Positions 37,695-46,444 of a stretch of 64,000 nucleotides of DNA are shown piece after piece. The position numbers were made by a program, and so were the translations under genes. The DNA is taken from assembly GCA_041391485.1 (NCBI GenBank), contig JAWKNY010000015.1, positions 1-64,000 on the forward strand, read 5' to 3'. This DNA comes from JACKAF01 sp041391485 (GTDB lineage Bacteria; Bdellovibrionota; FAC87; UBA2466; JACKAF01). Position 1 is the first letter of the stretch; every line of letters starts with the position of its first letter. The notes beneath the pieces are model-generated. The model was not told where the DNA came from. It made no database searches and worked only from the letters and a program-made list of their open reading frames with translations.

Positions 37695-37776
37695 GCGTAG
37701 GTGGTGGAATTGGTATACACGTAGGATTAAGGATCCTATGGCGCAAGCCTTGGGGGTTCAAGTCCCCCCCTACGCA
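37695..37776 (+). tRNA. tRNA-Leu, apparent anticodon AAG
   Basis: A class II tRNA: acceptor stem GCGTAGG/CCTACGC, D-arm, anticodon stem TAGGA/TCCTA, long variable arm GGCGCAAGCC, T-arm GGGGGTTCAAGTCCCCC and discriminator A. CCA is not encoded. With a 7-base loop TTAAGGA the anticodon reads AAG, which is rare in bacteria; GAG or TAG would be expected, so a one-base sequence error at position 34 is possible. Confidence 0.85.
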
Positions 37777-37975
37777 CTCTTTTCGGTACCACGTTCCCTT
37801 TGGCACATCCCTGTGGATAACTTTTCGTTTCATTACTGAGAGCCCTGCCGGGTTTTGTCACTTCTGAACAGCGAATCTGTGCTAGTTTCCCCGCGAAGCT
37901 GGCTGCCTTTGGTGGCATTCCACTTGCAAATACTTGGGTCGGCGGTCGTCGTACTTTGCGCTTTGGAGCTCAGGG

Positions 37976-38587
37976 ATGAAGTGGTTTGTTTGGCAGGTTC
38001 TGTACCGGATAGTGGCTTTCCCGTTTGGGGTGTTTCTCACCGCTGTGAATTTTTTCCTTTCCCTGACCACAAGCTACGATACCGAAGGCAGCGTCGAGAT
38101 CCCCGAAAACGCGATACTCTTTACCTCGCACAGTGACGTCTACGGACTCTGTCTGCACCCTGCGGTCCGAACCGGCGGGCGACTCAATACGGTTTGGCTG
38201 GGCTACCACGGCATTACCCCGTACATTTTTGCGGTCTGGGATCGTTTTTGCGGACTTCAGTATTGGTGTTACTGGCGTCGAGGGACGCTTTCAAAGCGAG
38301 AGCAGATTATTGAGTTCATGAAAGCGCACCCCGGTATTCGTCTCGGCCTTGCAACGGATTCCGGCGGGCCGTACGGAAAAGCGCGCGCCTCTTTAATCGA
38401 GTTGTCCCAACGCACTGGGCGCCCGCTCGTCGCGGTTCGCATGCGCTTGTCACACTCCTTCAAATTTTTGCATCACCACCTCCCGTTGCCTTTCGGAAAG
38501 ATCATCGCGCAGGTTTCTACGCCCATTTCTGGGGACGCTCTCGAACTTGAAACCCTCCAAGCCCGTTTGGACGACCCACTCAAATAG
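37976..38587 (+). CDS. DUF374-like lysophospholipid acyltransferase family protein
   Basis: 203 residues from ATG 37976, with a GGAGCTCAGGG ribosome site. Hydrophobic residues 1-30 (VLYRIVAFPFGVFLTAVNFFLSL) anchor it to the membrane. The acyltransferase-like core is TSHSDVYGL (HxxxxD equivalent replaced by HSDVYG), and TDSGGPYGKARASLIELSQRTGRPLV, which resembles the DUF374 substrate loop. It may act on lipid A or a phospholipid. Family assignment is by pattern only. Confidence 0.6.
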   Translation: MKWFVWQVLYRIVAFPFGVFLTAVNFFLSLTTSYDTEGSVEIPENAILFTSHSDVYGLCLHPAVRTGGRLNTVWLGYHGITPYIFAVWDRFCGLQYWCYWRRGTLSKREQIIEFMKAHPGIRLGLATDSGGPYGKARASLIELSQRTGRPLVAVRMRLSHSFKFLHHHLPLPFGKIIAQVSTPISGDALELETLQARLDDPLK

Positions 38588-38732
38588 CCTCTGTATACGC
38601 CGCGCTCACCTGTGCGAAACCTAGCGCGTGCATTCCGTTAGGATGCGGGATCGTGCCTACGGAAAATTTGCATTTTACCCTGTATTTCCAATTACTTGTA
38701 CGTATACCCTGTGCATACTTTCTGTACACTCG

Positions 38733-38748
38733 CGGCACGCGGCTTGCA
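38733..38748 (+). promoter_or_regulatory. Sigma54-type promoter, near consensus
   Basis: CGGCACGCGGCTTGCA differs from the TGGCACG-N4-TTGCA consensus at one position; GG (38734-38735) and GC (38746-38747) are 10 bases apart. The coding start follows about 26 bp later. Confidence 0.65.
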
Positions 38749-38773
38749 CTCTACTAGTGTATGTTAGGGGAAC

Positions 38774-39497
38774 TTAAAATTTGCGGCGCTCTGCCTCGTC
38801 CTTTTGTCGCTGGCCTCGGCCTACGGCGACGAAAACGATCAGAACTCCATCGAAGAGATCGCGCGCAAGTACCGCCCTACGAAAGTTCCGGTTACCGTCG
38901 ATGCGGAACTTCCCGTCGAATACCAAAATCTCCAAAAAGTTGTGAACGAGTGGCACACCCGCACGAAGAAGGACTCCGTTGCGCGCTTCATTATGGAGAA
39001 CTTTTACCCCACGCTGAGGGGAGTCACCGTGATTGCAAGCGGGACCATGGTCGCCTCCAAGGTCGAGCAGATTTCGACATGCGCGAAGCCTCGCGCAATC
39101 TCAAAGAAGTTTGGGTTTTTAGGAATAACGTCGCGCAAGGCGGGACACGGATCGCAGGCCAAGCCGTCGCCCAGCTGCTCCAACGTTTTGCCGCGCGTGC
39201 GGATATCCATGAGAGGTCCAAGGACACCGGAAGCTCGCCCTACGAAGATCTCAAAGGAGACATCAGCCGTCTGCCGACGGATGTGGCCTACCGTTTTGAC
39301 TGGGGCTTTAAGCGACTCGCCGACTTTGGGGAGTGCCGTCGGTCGCGTGGACGCCAGCCATGCAGTTTCAGCTAGGCGAGGACAATCAGGACTTCATCCG
39401 TGGGTTTATGGACGTCCAGTTCCCGGAACTGGGCCAAGAATCGCCCAAGCCCGGCAGCCCCTCTAAACAGGCCTCACTCGACGGCACTTTCCGCTAA
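38774..39497 (+). CDS. Secreted protein of unknown function (frameshifted)
   Basis: Read across frames, the protein begins LKFAALCLVLLSLASAYG (a signal peptide), continues SIEEIARKYRPTKVPVTVDA, FIMENFYPTLRGVTVIASG, shifts near 39068 to FDMREASRNLKEVWVF, VAYRFDWGFKRLADFG, and shifts again near 39340 to end MQFQLGEDNQDFIRGFMDVQ...DGTFR. The start codon is lost: the expected ATG/TTG reads TTA at 38774, a few bases after AGGGGA. About 240 residues. No family recognised. It is preceded by a near-perfect sigma54-type promoter. Confidence 0.55.
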
Positions 39498-39549
39498 CCG
39501 CCTTTTGACTTTAAGGACATTCTGGTACAGATTTTGGGATTCGTTTAGC

Positions 39550-39606
39550 GGGCGCATAGCTCAGTTGCCCGCGAGCGGAGCGAGCCATTAGACAGAAAGC
39601 GCTGCC
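39550..39606 (+). pseudogene. Interrupted tRNA remnant
   Basis: 39550-39567 is identical to the first 18 bases of tRNA-Val (39655-39672). After a GC-rich palindromic insert, TTAGA (39588-39592) and GCGCTGCC (39599-39606) match the D-loop end and anticodon stem of the same tRNA. The tract looks like a second tRNA copy broken in the D-loop. Confidence 0.6.
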
Positions 39607-39654
39607 AGCGCCTAAGTCGAAGACTGATTTCGCGGAACGAGTTTTTCCTGGTTA

Positions 39655-39731
39655 GGGCGCATAGCTCAGTTGGTTAGAGCGCTGCCTTCACACGGCAGAG
39701 GTCCGAGGTTCGAGCCCTCGTGCGCCCACCA
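39655..39731 (+). tRNA. tRNA-Val (CAC)
   Basis: Complete cloverleaf: acceptor GGGCGCA/TGCGCCC, D-arm GCTC/GAGC, anticodon stem CTGCC/GGCAG with loop TTCACAC (anticodon CAC), T-arm CGAGGTTCGAGCCCTCG and encoded CCA. Confidence 0.95.
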
Positions 39732-39748
39732 TTTTCGGATGAGGCTTC

Positions 39749-40291
39749 ATGAACCCCTGGCATGACGTGGAACCTGGTTCGGACCCCAAATCAGTTTTTC
39801 AAGCCATTATCGAAATCCCAAAAGGCAGCAAGCTTAAATACGAACTCGACAAAAAGACGGGGCTCTTGCGGGTCGATCGCGTGCTTTACAGCAGCGTCCA
39901 CTACCCTGCCAACTACGGGTTTATCCCTCAGACATTCTGTGATGATGATGATCCGCTTGATGTACTGGTGTTGGGGCAGGAGGGGATCGTGCCCCTGGCC
40001 ATTGTGCGCGCGCGCGCCATCGGCGCCATTCGCATGAGCGACAAGGGCCAAGAAGACGACAAGATAATAGCCGTTCATGTAGATGACCCGGAGTACGCTC
40101 AGTACCACGAGATTGGGGAGTTGCCAAAACACCGCATTCAGGAAATCCGGCGCTTCTTTGAAGACTACAAAATACTGGAAAAAACTCCCGTAGTGGTCAA
40201 CCAAACCTTAGAGCGAAAAGAAGCCGAAGATATTTTACTTGCCGCCTATAAGCGCTACTCGGAAAACAAAGACACCCTACGGGGTTGCTAG
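39749..40291 (+). CDS. ppa: Inorganic pyrophosphatase (family I)
   Basis: 180 residues. Hydrolyses pyrophosphate in the cytoplasm. The metal-binding signature is DDDDPLDVLVL, preceded by YPANYGFIPQT and followed by DDPEY and HRIQEIRRFFEDYK, all as in soluble class A enzymes. ATG 39749 lies 18 bp after tRNA-Val. Intact. Confidence 0.95.
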   Translation: MNPWHDVEPGSDPKSVFQAIIEIPKGSKLKYELDKKTGLLRVDRVLYSSVHYPANYGFIPQTFCDDDDPLDVLVLGQEGIVPLAIVRARAIGAIRMSDKGQEDDKIIAVHVDDPEYAQYHEIGELPKHRIQEIRRFFEDYKILEKTPVVVNQTLERKEAEDILLAAYKRYSENKDTLRGC

Positions 40292-40346
40292 CGCACAATG
40301 GAATTTTCTTCATCACAAGCGGGGTCCGCGTTTTCAGTGTAGGAAA

Positions 40347-41774
40347 CTAGGAGACTAACTTCTGGCGATCCGACTGCTTTTTCGGTAAGCGCGCCACGAA
40401 AAGACAACCGCCCTTAGGAGGGTTGGACGCAACAATCGTCCCATTGTGAAAGTGGGCTATTTTTGCACACAGATACAAACCCAAGCCAAACCCACCGGTG
40501 GATTTAGTCCTGGATTTGTCGACACGGTAAAAAGGCTCAAAAATATTTTCCAGCTCGGATTGCGCAATTCCTGGACCGTAGTCGCGCACACTTACCTCGA
40601 ACTTCTCACCTATGTCTACTAGGCCTACTTCAACGGACTTTCCGGAATCTTTGGAATACTTCAAGGCGTTCTCAAGGAGGTTAGTGAGTAGTCGCTCGAA
40701 ATAGCGTCGATCCACTTCGGCTTCTACTGTCGAAGGGGGCTGGCACTCCACCGGCTGACCGGCCTGGGAGTAGCGCCCACAAACGCCTTGGAGAAGCTCA
40801 CCGATATTGGTTGAACTAAACTCAAAGCCCGTGTGCTTCCCGGAGAGGCGATGGGACTCCAGAAGTTCAGAAACCAAGGCGTCCATTCGATTCAAGTGCG
40901 TTCGAATCTGTTGTTTTCTTTTTTCGTCGCCGATCAGTTCCAAAAGAACGTTGGCACTCGCAAGCGGCGATCGCAGCTCGTGGCTCACACCAAGCAATAA
41001 CTCCTCTTTTGATTGAATCATCTCATTTACCGTTTCTGCCATTTCGTTGAAGCCTTGACTGAGGCGGGCAAACTCATCGGAGCCTCTCACGGGAAGGCGG
41101 TAACTAAGATTTCCTTTTGAAAGCTCTTCGATTGCACCACTAAGTCGTTTGATGGGACGCAGCTGCCAAAGGAGAATGAGATAGGTGATAATCAAAACCC
41201 CGCAAACTTGGGCGAGTAAAAACTCCCAGAACCGCGGATCCATCATCGGACTCGGCCGCCAATTGAAGGAAGAGAATAAGATGAGTTTTCCGCCAGCGAT
41301 CTCTTTTGCGAAAAAGGGTCGACCGAAATGAAGGCCCACTCGGGCACCTGAGTTCGCGCGGGCCGGCCGCGAACCTTCTACTATCTCAGCCCATCCCGGC
41401 AAACCGGGGGCGGTTGTCCATTGCTGCGCTTCTCCCTCAAAACGCGCATCAAGGCCCAACTGCAGAGCTTTGCGAGCCGTCTTGGCAGAGCTATCCAGTT
41501 CGACGGCTTTGGAAATCTTTTCAAACTCCTTGGCTAACTGGTTTTCCATCTGAGGGTGCATAGGTGGCGGACCATGTCGAAAGTCAGGTCCAGGTCCCTT
41601 CGGACCGCGCGCATGGTGCGGTGGCTTTCCGTGAGGTGGCGGACCGTGATCCCCTGGTCCCGGCTTAAGTTTCGTAAAAATGGTGAGATGGATGAGGACC
41701 ATCGCTAAAAAAAGGGGGAAGAGAATCTTTAAGAAGATAGAGATTCGGATGGGAAAACGACTAGGCCGCTTCAT
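40347..41774 (-). CDS. Sensor histidine kinase with His/Pro-rich periplasmic loop
   Basis: 475 residues. TM1 is about 12-34 and TM2 184-204, followed by HAMP, a DHp domain with H265 in GVSHELRSP, and a full ATPase domain (NLLENALKYS, RDYGPGIA, GGFGLGLYL). The periplasmic region starts with a 37-residue His/Pro/Gly run (38-74; GDHGPPPHGKPPHHARGPKG) that could bind Ni, Zn or Cu, or just act as a spacer. It resembles CpxA/CusS-type kinases. It overlaps its response regulator gene by 14 bp. Confidence 0.85.
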   Translation of the reverse strand: MKRPSRFPIRISIFLKILFPLFLAMVLIHLTIFTKLKPGPGDHGPPPHGKPPHHARGPKGPGPDFRHGPPPMHPQMENQLAKEFEKISKAVELDSSAKTARKALQLGLDARFEGEAQQWTTAPGLPGWAEIVEGSRPARANSGARVGLHFGRPFFAKEIAGGKLILFSSFNWRPSPMMDPRFWEFLLAQVCGVLIITYLILLWQLRPIKRLSGAIEELSKGNLSYRLPVRGSDEFARLSQGFNEMAETVNEMIQSKEELLLGVSHELRSPLASANVLLELIGDEKRKQQIRTHLNRMDALVSELLESHRLSGKHTGFEFSSTNIGELLQGVCGRYSQAGQPVECQPPSTVEAEVDRRYFERLLTNLLENALKYSKDSGKSVEVGLVDIGEKFEVSVRDYGPGIAQSELENIFEPFYRVDKSRTKSTGGFGLGLYLCAKIAHFHNGTIVASNPPKGGCLFVARLPKKQSDRQKLVS

Positions 41775-42497
41775 CCAATACCCCTAAGAAGATATAGCCA
41801 CCACCCCAGACGGTTTTGATGAACTTTGGATGTTTGGGATCGTCTTGAAGTTTATTGCGTAGACGACTGAGCATCACGTCGATAGTGCGTGAATAACAGT
41901 CATGATCCACCCCCGAAGGTGGTTCATGATTTGGTCACGCGTAAAGAGAGTGCCCGGCTTGGAAGCTAGAAGAACCAGGATTTCAAACTCCATCGCTGTC
42001 AATTCAAGACTCTCTCCGTAGGCTTTTACCCGGTGGCTTTTCAAATCCACTTCCAAGTCCTTAAAGCGCAGAGTCTGTTGCGTACTCAACGTTTTCGAGC
42101 GACGCAAAATTGCTTCGATGCGCGCCACCAGCTCGCGTGGCTCAAAGGGTTTGGTTAGGTAGTCATCGGCTCCCACCTCCAGCCCTACGATGCGATCGCC
42201 TATATCTCCCCGAGCGGTCAACATGATGATGGGCACTGCACTGGATAGGCGAATGTGCTTGCACACCTGCATGCCGTCCTGCCCGGGGAGCATGACATCC
42301 AGAATGACAAGATCCACCTTTTCTTTAGCGAGGATCTTGAGTCCGGCGTCGGGTTGGTGCGATGAAAGAACCTTAAAATTGAACTTAGGCAGGTACTCGC
42401 CCAGCGCCGCCACCAAATCCTCGTCATCGTCGATAATGAGCAAAGTTCGGTCCATATCGCTTTGCTTATCGGATGATTTAGTTTGGAGCTTTAGCAT
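41761..42497 (-). CDS. OmpR-family response regulator (C-terminal frameshift)
   Basis: Receiver domain with acidic pocket DDDED (23-27) and phosphoacceptor D67 in VILDVMLPG, then a winged-helix DNA-binding domain. The frame breaks near 41895 after DQIMNHLRG; the remainder (about 45 residues, ending FIKTVWGGGYIFLGVLDEAA) is in another frame and ends at 41761. ATG 42497 has AGAGGA upstream; ATG 42455 (MDRTLLIIDDD) is an alternative. Partner of the His-rich sensor. Confidence 0.85.
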
Positions 42498-42535
42498 GGC
42501 TTGTCCTCTGCCTAAGTCCTGCCGAGAGTACTGGT

Positions 42536-43237
42536 TTACTGGCCTAGGATCTGGGCTTTACAGGTCTCAAGCGCCGTAATGACATCAACATTATTAGCGC
42601 TGACACCCGAACCATTTACCGTTACACCTTGGGTCTGCAAGCAGCTCACTAGAGATGCCTGTTGTCCTAGAGAGAGAGAAACTGGTGCGAGGCTTTGCGG
42701 CTGTCGGTTTCCCGAAGCCCTTTCATGGCAAGCTCGTATAACTTCGCGGTTTTCATCACTTGGAGGCTCCGGTCGCGCAAAGCCCGCGTTTTGCATGCAG
42801 GTGTCCATCGCATCGCGATCCCCTTGGGCCTGTTGGTGACACGTTTGCTGAGCCGCTTGAAAGCCGGAGTTCGCATCTGGCCGTGGCGGCAACGTAATAT
42901 TGTTCTCCGCTAAGCAGCTTTGAAAAACTTGTTCTTCTTCGGCCGAAAGACGCGGTGGGTGCTGCCCGCCGGGGCCACCCATTCCCATGCCACCTCCAGG
43001 ACCCATTCCATTTCCAAATCCCATTCCGCTACCCGGACCCATTCCATTCCCGTTAGGGCGCTGTTGGTTGGAGAAACGTCGGCCGTTCTGGGCGACGTTG
43101 TGTCCGAAAAATTGGTTCGCACCCACAATCTGCTGCTGTACGCTGAAATCCGAAGCTTCACTCCAGTGCGCCAGCACGAGTGTGCCGACAAAAAACGTTA
43201 TTTTCATCAGGTCTCTCAATCGAAGTTGTTGTTTCAT
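42536..43237 (-). CDS. Secreted Met/Gly-rich cysteine-motif protein
   Basis: 233 residues from ATG 43237 behind AGGAG; ATG 43207 (MKITFFVG) is an alternative with a cleaner signal peptide. After the signal, residues 61-92 are a Gly/Pro/Met run (GMGPGSGMGFGNGMGPGG). The rest holds seven cysteines in short repeats of the form SCLAENNITLPP / TCMQNAGF / SCLQTQGVTV. It is the first gene of an operon with the two-component system, a layout in which such proteins act as inhibitors or metal scavengers for the sensor. Function unproven. Confidence 0.65.
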   Translation of the reverse strand: MKQQLRLRDLMKITFFVGTLVLAHWSEASDFSVQQQIVGANQFFGHNVAQNGRRFSNQQRPNGNGMGPGSGMGFGNGMGPGGGMGMGGPGGQHPPRLSAEEEQVFQSCLAENNITLPPRPDANSGFQAAQQTCHQQAQGDRDAMDTCMQNAGFARPEPPSDENREVIRACHERASGNRQPQSLAPVSLSLGQQASLVSCLQTQGVTVNGSGVSANNVDVITALETCKAQILGQ

Positions 43238-43675
43238 GATGGTACTCCTTCAAACTTCGAGGGCAAAAACGCTCTCGATTCTGTTTTCATGGTAGCGAAA
43301 TCGGGAGACCAAATCTTCTCTGCCTCATCAATGTTTGCAACAAATTGTAAACCACAGCCCTATTTGTAAACGCTTGTAAATAACTGATAATACACCGATT
43401 TCTTACATGCCCCTTCGACACTTTTTGAACTTTTTTTGGCAGTGCTGAGAAAAAAACCCATGCACTCTGACGGACTTAAGGAACCTGTTTGGAAATTTTG
43501 ATCGAGCTGTTCAGGATCTAGGCATCCCAATCGAGGCCAAACCCACTCGTTGGAGTGCTCTTCTGACTAGCTTCTGATCAACTTCCCAGTACGACGTGCG
43601 AATAAAAAACTTCTTGGTACGAATCTCGCACTCCAAGGTTTTTAGAAACTTTTGGATTGGCAAAAAGGATTGGTC
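43238..43675. other. 438-bp divergent intergenic region
   Basis: Separates the minus-strand two-component operon from the Ser/Thr-rich lipoprotein gene. It contains a short frame without a start codon (43449-43577; NLFGNFDRAVQDLGIPIEA) that could be a gene remnant, and a sigma54-like promoter at 43614-43630. Nothing else is supported. Confidence 0.5.
43614..43630 (+). promoter_or_regulatory. Sigma54-like promoter candidate
   Basis: TTGGTACGAATCTCGCA has GG (43616-43617) and GC (43628-43629) 10 bases apart, with the TGGTACG half matching well and the -12 box (TCGCA) one base from consensus. It lies 46 bp before the lipoprotein ATG, like the match at 24560. Confidence 0.5.
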
Positions 43676-44962
43676 ATGGATTACACAAGAAAGAAATACT
43701 ACTTATTCATATTCATACTCAGCCTGGTCCTACTCGTGACGGGTTGCTCTAATGAGAATTCAGATGAAAACCTGCTAAGTAGTTTCTACTGCTCTGTCTC
43801 GGCCAGTGTTTCCTCCGGAGACATCAACGCCTCGTACAGCTCAGTCCAGCTATCCAATCTTACCGTCTATACTTACAACGGATCAGGAAGCTACTATTAC
43901 ATCACCCTTCCGGACGGGTATACGGCAACATCAAGTTCATCCTCGTATACTTATCCGAGTACCCTTTCACTCACCACCGAGTCCGGAGGAGGGATCTACG
44001 AGGAGGTGTACGTCGTCGATTCCACGACCGGCACACAAACTTCTTGTTCATTGATCTTAAGTTCCAGTAGCACGACTTCATCGGGAGTCGTCAGCGTCTA
44101 CGCGTCTTCAACCTCCGTAACCAAAGGAACTTCCATAACGGTTACCGCCTCAGCGTCTAGCGTCAGCAACCCCGTTTTCTATTTCGAGTACGAAGCCACC
44201 TACCCCTATTACATTTCAGTCAGCAATTCCTCAAACGGTGTGCTCACTATTACGAGTAGTGTCGCACAGACTGTGGTAGTTACGGCGGTCATGGAGTCCA
44301 ATTCGAGTGGCGTGTCTACCGACAGCGCCGACATCACCCTTTACTTCAACGAATCGGGAAGCTCAAGCAGTGGAACTGCCTACGCCTACCTATCCGCTTC
44401 GCCGTCTAGTTCCGTTGCCGTAGGCAGCACCGTAACGTTGTATGCAACAGTGTCCGGAATATCGGATCCGGTCTACACGTTCTATTTCTCTGGAACAAAC
44501 AATCTTTCGGCGACGGCCTACCAAAGCGGTTCAACGGGAACCGTGACGTCGTCGACGGCTGGATCCACCATCATCGGGGTACGGGTGGTTTCGGCATCCA
44601 ATAGCTCTCTTTACGCCACCGCGACGAAGACGATCACTTTTTCCGGAAGTAGTAGTGGTTTGACGTGCACCCTAACAAAAGTAAGCGGAACCTATTACCG
44701 CAATTCACCTGTCACCTTCGTTATCACTAGCAACACGGGCGAGAAACTTCGCCTGACCGCGTGGGAACCTGGGGAAGCGTGGGACAATGGGGCGCCTAGT
44801 TTTCCGCTCTCCATCTACCAGAACGGTGTCTACAACTACTTTTACGGGACTTACTCGTACACCGGATCCAAAACCGTACGAGTGATAGCCGAGTCCGTGA
44901 GTCGACCGGGAACTTACTGTAACAGTGGGGCGTACCTGAGTACTAGCCTCTATATTTACTAA
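43676..44962 (+). CDS. Ser/Thr/Tyr-rich surface lipoprotein with Ig-like domains
   Basis: 428 residues from ATG 43676. Signal and lipobox FIFILSLVLLVTGC. Residues 130-330 contain two Ig-like (Big/He_PIG type) domains of about 85-95 residues each (VYASSTSVTKGTSITVTASA and YLSASPSSSVAVGSTVTLYA). The whole protein is more than 25 percent Ser/Thr, typical of a stalk. A C-terminal domain has a likely disulfide (LTCTLTK...TYCNSG). It may display an adhesin; no known homologue is named. Confidence 0.7.
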   Translation: MDYTRKKYYLFIFILSLVLLVTGCSNENSDENLLSSFYCSVSASVSSGDINASYSSVQLSNLTVYTYNGSGSYYYITLPDGYTATSSSSSYTYPSTLSLTTESGGGIYEEVYVVDSTTGTQTSCSLILSSSSTTSSGVVSVYASSTSVTKGTSITVTASASSVSNPVFYFEYEATYPYYISVSNSSNGVLTITSSVAQTVVVTAVMESNSSGVSTDSADITLYFNESGSSSSGTAYAYLSASPSSSVAVGSTVTLYATVSGISDPVYTFYFSGTNNLSATAYQSGSTGTVTSSTAGSTIIGVRVVSASNSSLYATATKTITFSGSSSGLTCTLTKVSGTYYRNSPVTFVITSNTGEKLRLTAWEPGEAWDNGAPSFPLSIYQNGVYNYFYGTYSYTGSKTVRVIAESVSRPGTYCNSGAYLSTSLYIY

Positions 44963-44990
44963 TGGCGAGTAGACGTGGCATAAAAATACC

Positions 44991-46412
44991 ATGCGATTCT
45001 TCCTTCTTGTCTTAGGACCACTCAGCGCCGTCAGCTGCTTGATGCTGCCGGTGGACCTTCCTATTGAAGCCCACAGGATGGCGGCACTCATGCTTTGGGT
45101 GATCCTCTGGTGGCTGACGGAAGCCGTACCGCTTCCCGCAACCGCTCTATTGGGAGCCTCCTTGCTCGTGGTATTTGGAATTTGCGACGCCAAAGAAGCT
45201 TTCGCCCCGTTTGCCAACCCTGTTATCTTTCTTTTTTTGGGCGGCTTTTTGATCGCTCGTGCCATGCAAGCGCATGGCCTCGATAGGCGTCTCGCACTTT
45301 TTGTACTGACGCGAAAAGTAGGAAGTGGCAGTCCCATCCGTGCCGTCATCACACTTTTTTTCGTGGCGGCCTTTCTGAGTATGTGGATTAGCAACACGGC
45401 CACAACGGCACTCATGCTTCCCATCGCGTTGGGAGTGCTCGGCTCACTTTACCCAGATTCTCCACGTTCTCAGGAAGTCGTGCTCATCGGCATCGCCTAC
45501 GCGTGTAGCCTGGGTGGGCTCGGCACTCCTGTGGGATCACCGCCCAATGCGATTGCGCTAGGTATCCTCAAAGAGCAAAAAAACATCGACGTTGGCTTTT
45601 TGGAATGGATGGGAATGGGTATCCCCATGGTAATCGCTGGAATCGGGGTTCTCTCTTATTTAGTCGCGCGCGAGCTTCGCCAGTCGCCGAGTATTGCGGT
45701 CGGGGAAAATATCCATGCACTCTTCAGAAATCTTGGGCCAACAAGAAAAGAAGAGTGGCTCACCTTCTTTGCCGTGGCGGTGGTTTTTACACTTTGGGTG
45801 GGACCGGGAGTAGCCGGTCTCGTACTAGGAAACAACCACCCGATCCCGCTTTGGCTAGATCGCACCTTGCCGGAAAGTGTCGCGGCCATGCTGGCGGCGG
45901 GTCTCCTGTTCGTCCTTCGCGGCAACGACGGCCCATTACTTTCGTGGAAACAAGCGATGCAGATTGACTGGGGTGCGCTCCTACTTTTTGGCGGCGGCCT
46001 CAGTCTTGGGACTCAGCTTTTCCAAACGGGACTTGCGGGTACGTTGGGAGACTTTCTCATTCGCACTGTCGGCGCTGCGGGCGCAACAGTATTCCTGATT
46101 GTACTCACCTACTTTACGATCTTTTTCACGGAAGTAGCCTCCAATACCGCGTCCGCCAACCTGCTCGTTCCACTGGCACTTTCAGCGAGTAACGCGTTTG
46201 GTGCCAATCCGTCGATGGCGGTGCTGTCCGTTGCTTTTGCGTGCAGTTTGGCGTTCATGATGCCGGTGGCAACGCCCCCCAACGCCATCGTCTACGGGAC
46301 GGGACAGGTCAGCATGCGCCGGATGATGCAACTCGGGTTGTGGATGAATCTCGCTATGGGTGTGATTGTTCTGATAGCGCTCCGCTTCATGCTTGGTCCC
46401 TTCGTTGGCTAG
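44991..46412 (+). CDS. SLC13/DASS-family sodium-coupled anion transporter
   Basis: 473 residues with about eleven transmembrane segments. The paired SNT motifs that bind sodium and carboxylate are SNTATTALMLP (about 143-153) and SNTASANLLVP (about 385-395), with GTPVGSPPNA and MPVATPPNAIVYG after each, as in dicarboxylate/sulfate carriers. Likely takes up succinate, citrate or a related anion. Intact; no sign of regulation. Confidence 0.85.
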   Translation: MRFFLLVLGPLSAVSCLMLPVDLPIEAHRMAALMLWVILWWLTEAVPLPATALLGASLLVVFGICDAKEAFAPFANPVIFLFLGGFLIARAMQAHGLDRRLALFVLTRKVGSGSPIRAVITLFFVAAFLSMWISNTATTALMLPIALGVLGSLYPDSPRSQEVVLIGIAYACSLGGLGTPVGSPPNAIALGILKEQKNIDVGFLEWMGMGIPMVIAGIGVLSYLVARELRQSPSIAVGENIHALFRNLGPTRKEEWLTFFAVAVVFTLWVGPGVAGLVLGNNHPIPLWLDRTLPESVAAMLAAGLLFVLRGNDGPLLSWKQAMQIDWGALLLFGGGLSLGTQLFQTGLAGTLGDFLIRTVGAAGATVFLIVLTYFTIFFTEVASNTASANLLVPLALSASNAFGANPSMAVLSVAFACSLAFMMPVATPPNAIVYGTGQVSMRRMMQLGLWMNLAMGVIVLIALRFMLGPFVG

Positions 46413-46444
46413 CCTTTAACGAATATTTGAGTTACACGATCCCT

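Noticed and set aside
39548..39654. att site of an integrative element
   Set aside because: No integrase, no second copy of the direct repeat at a distance, and the flanking genes are housekeeping.
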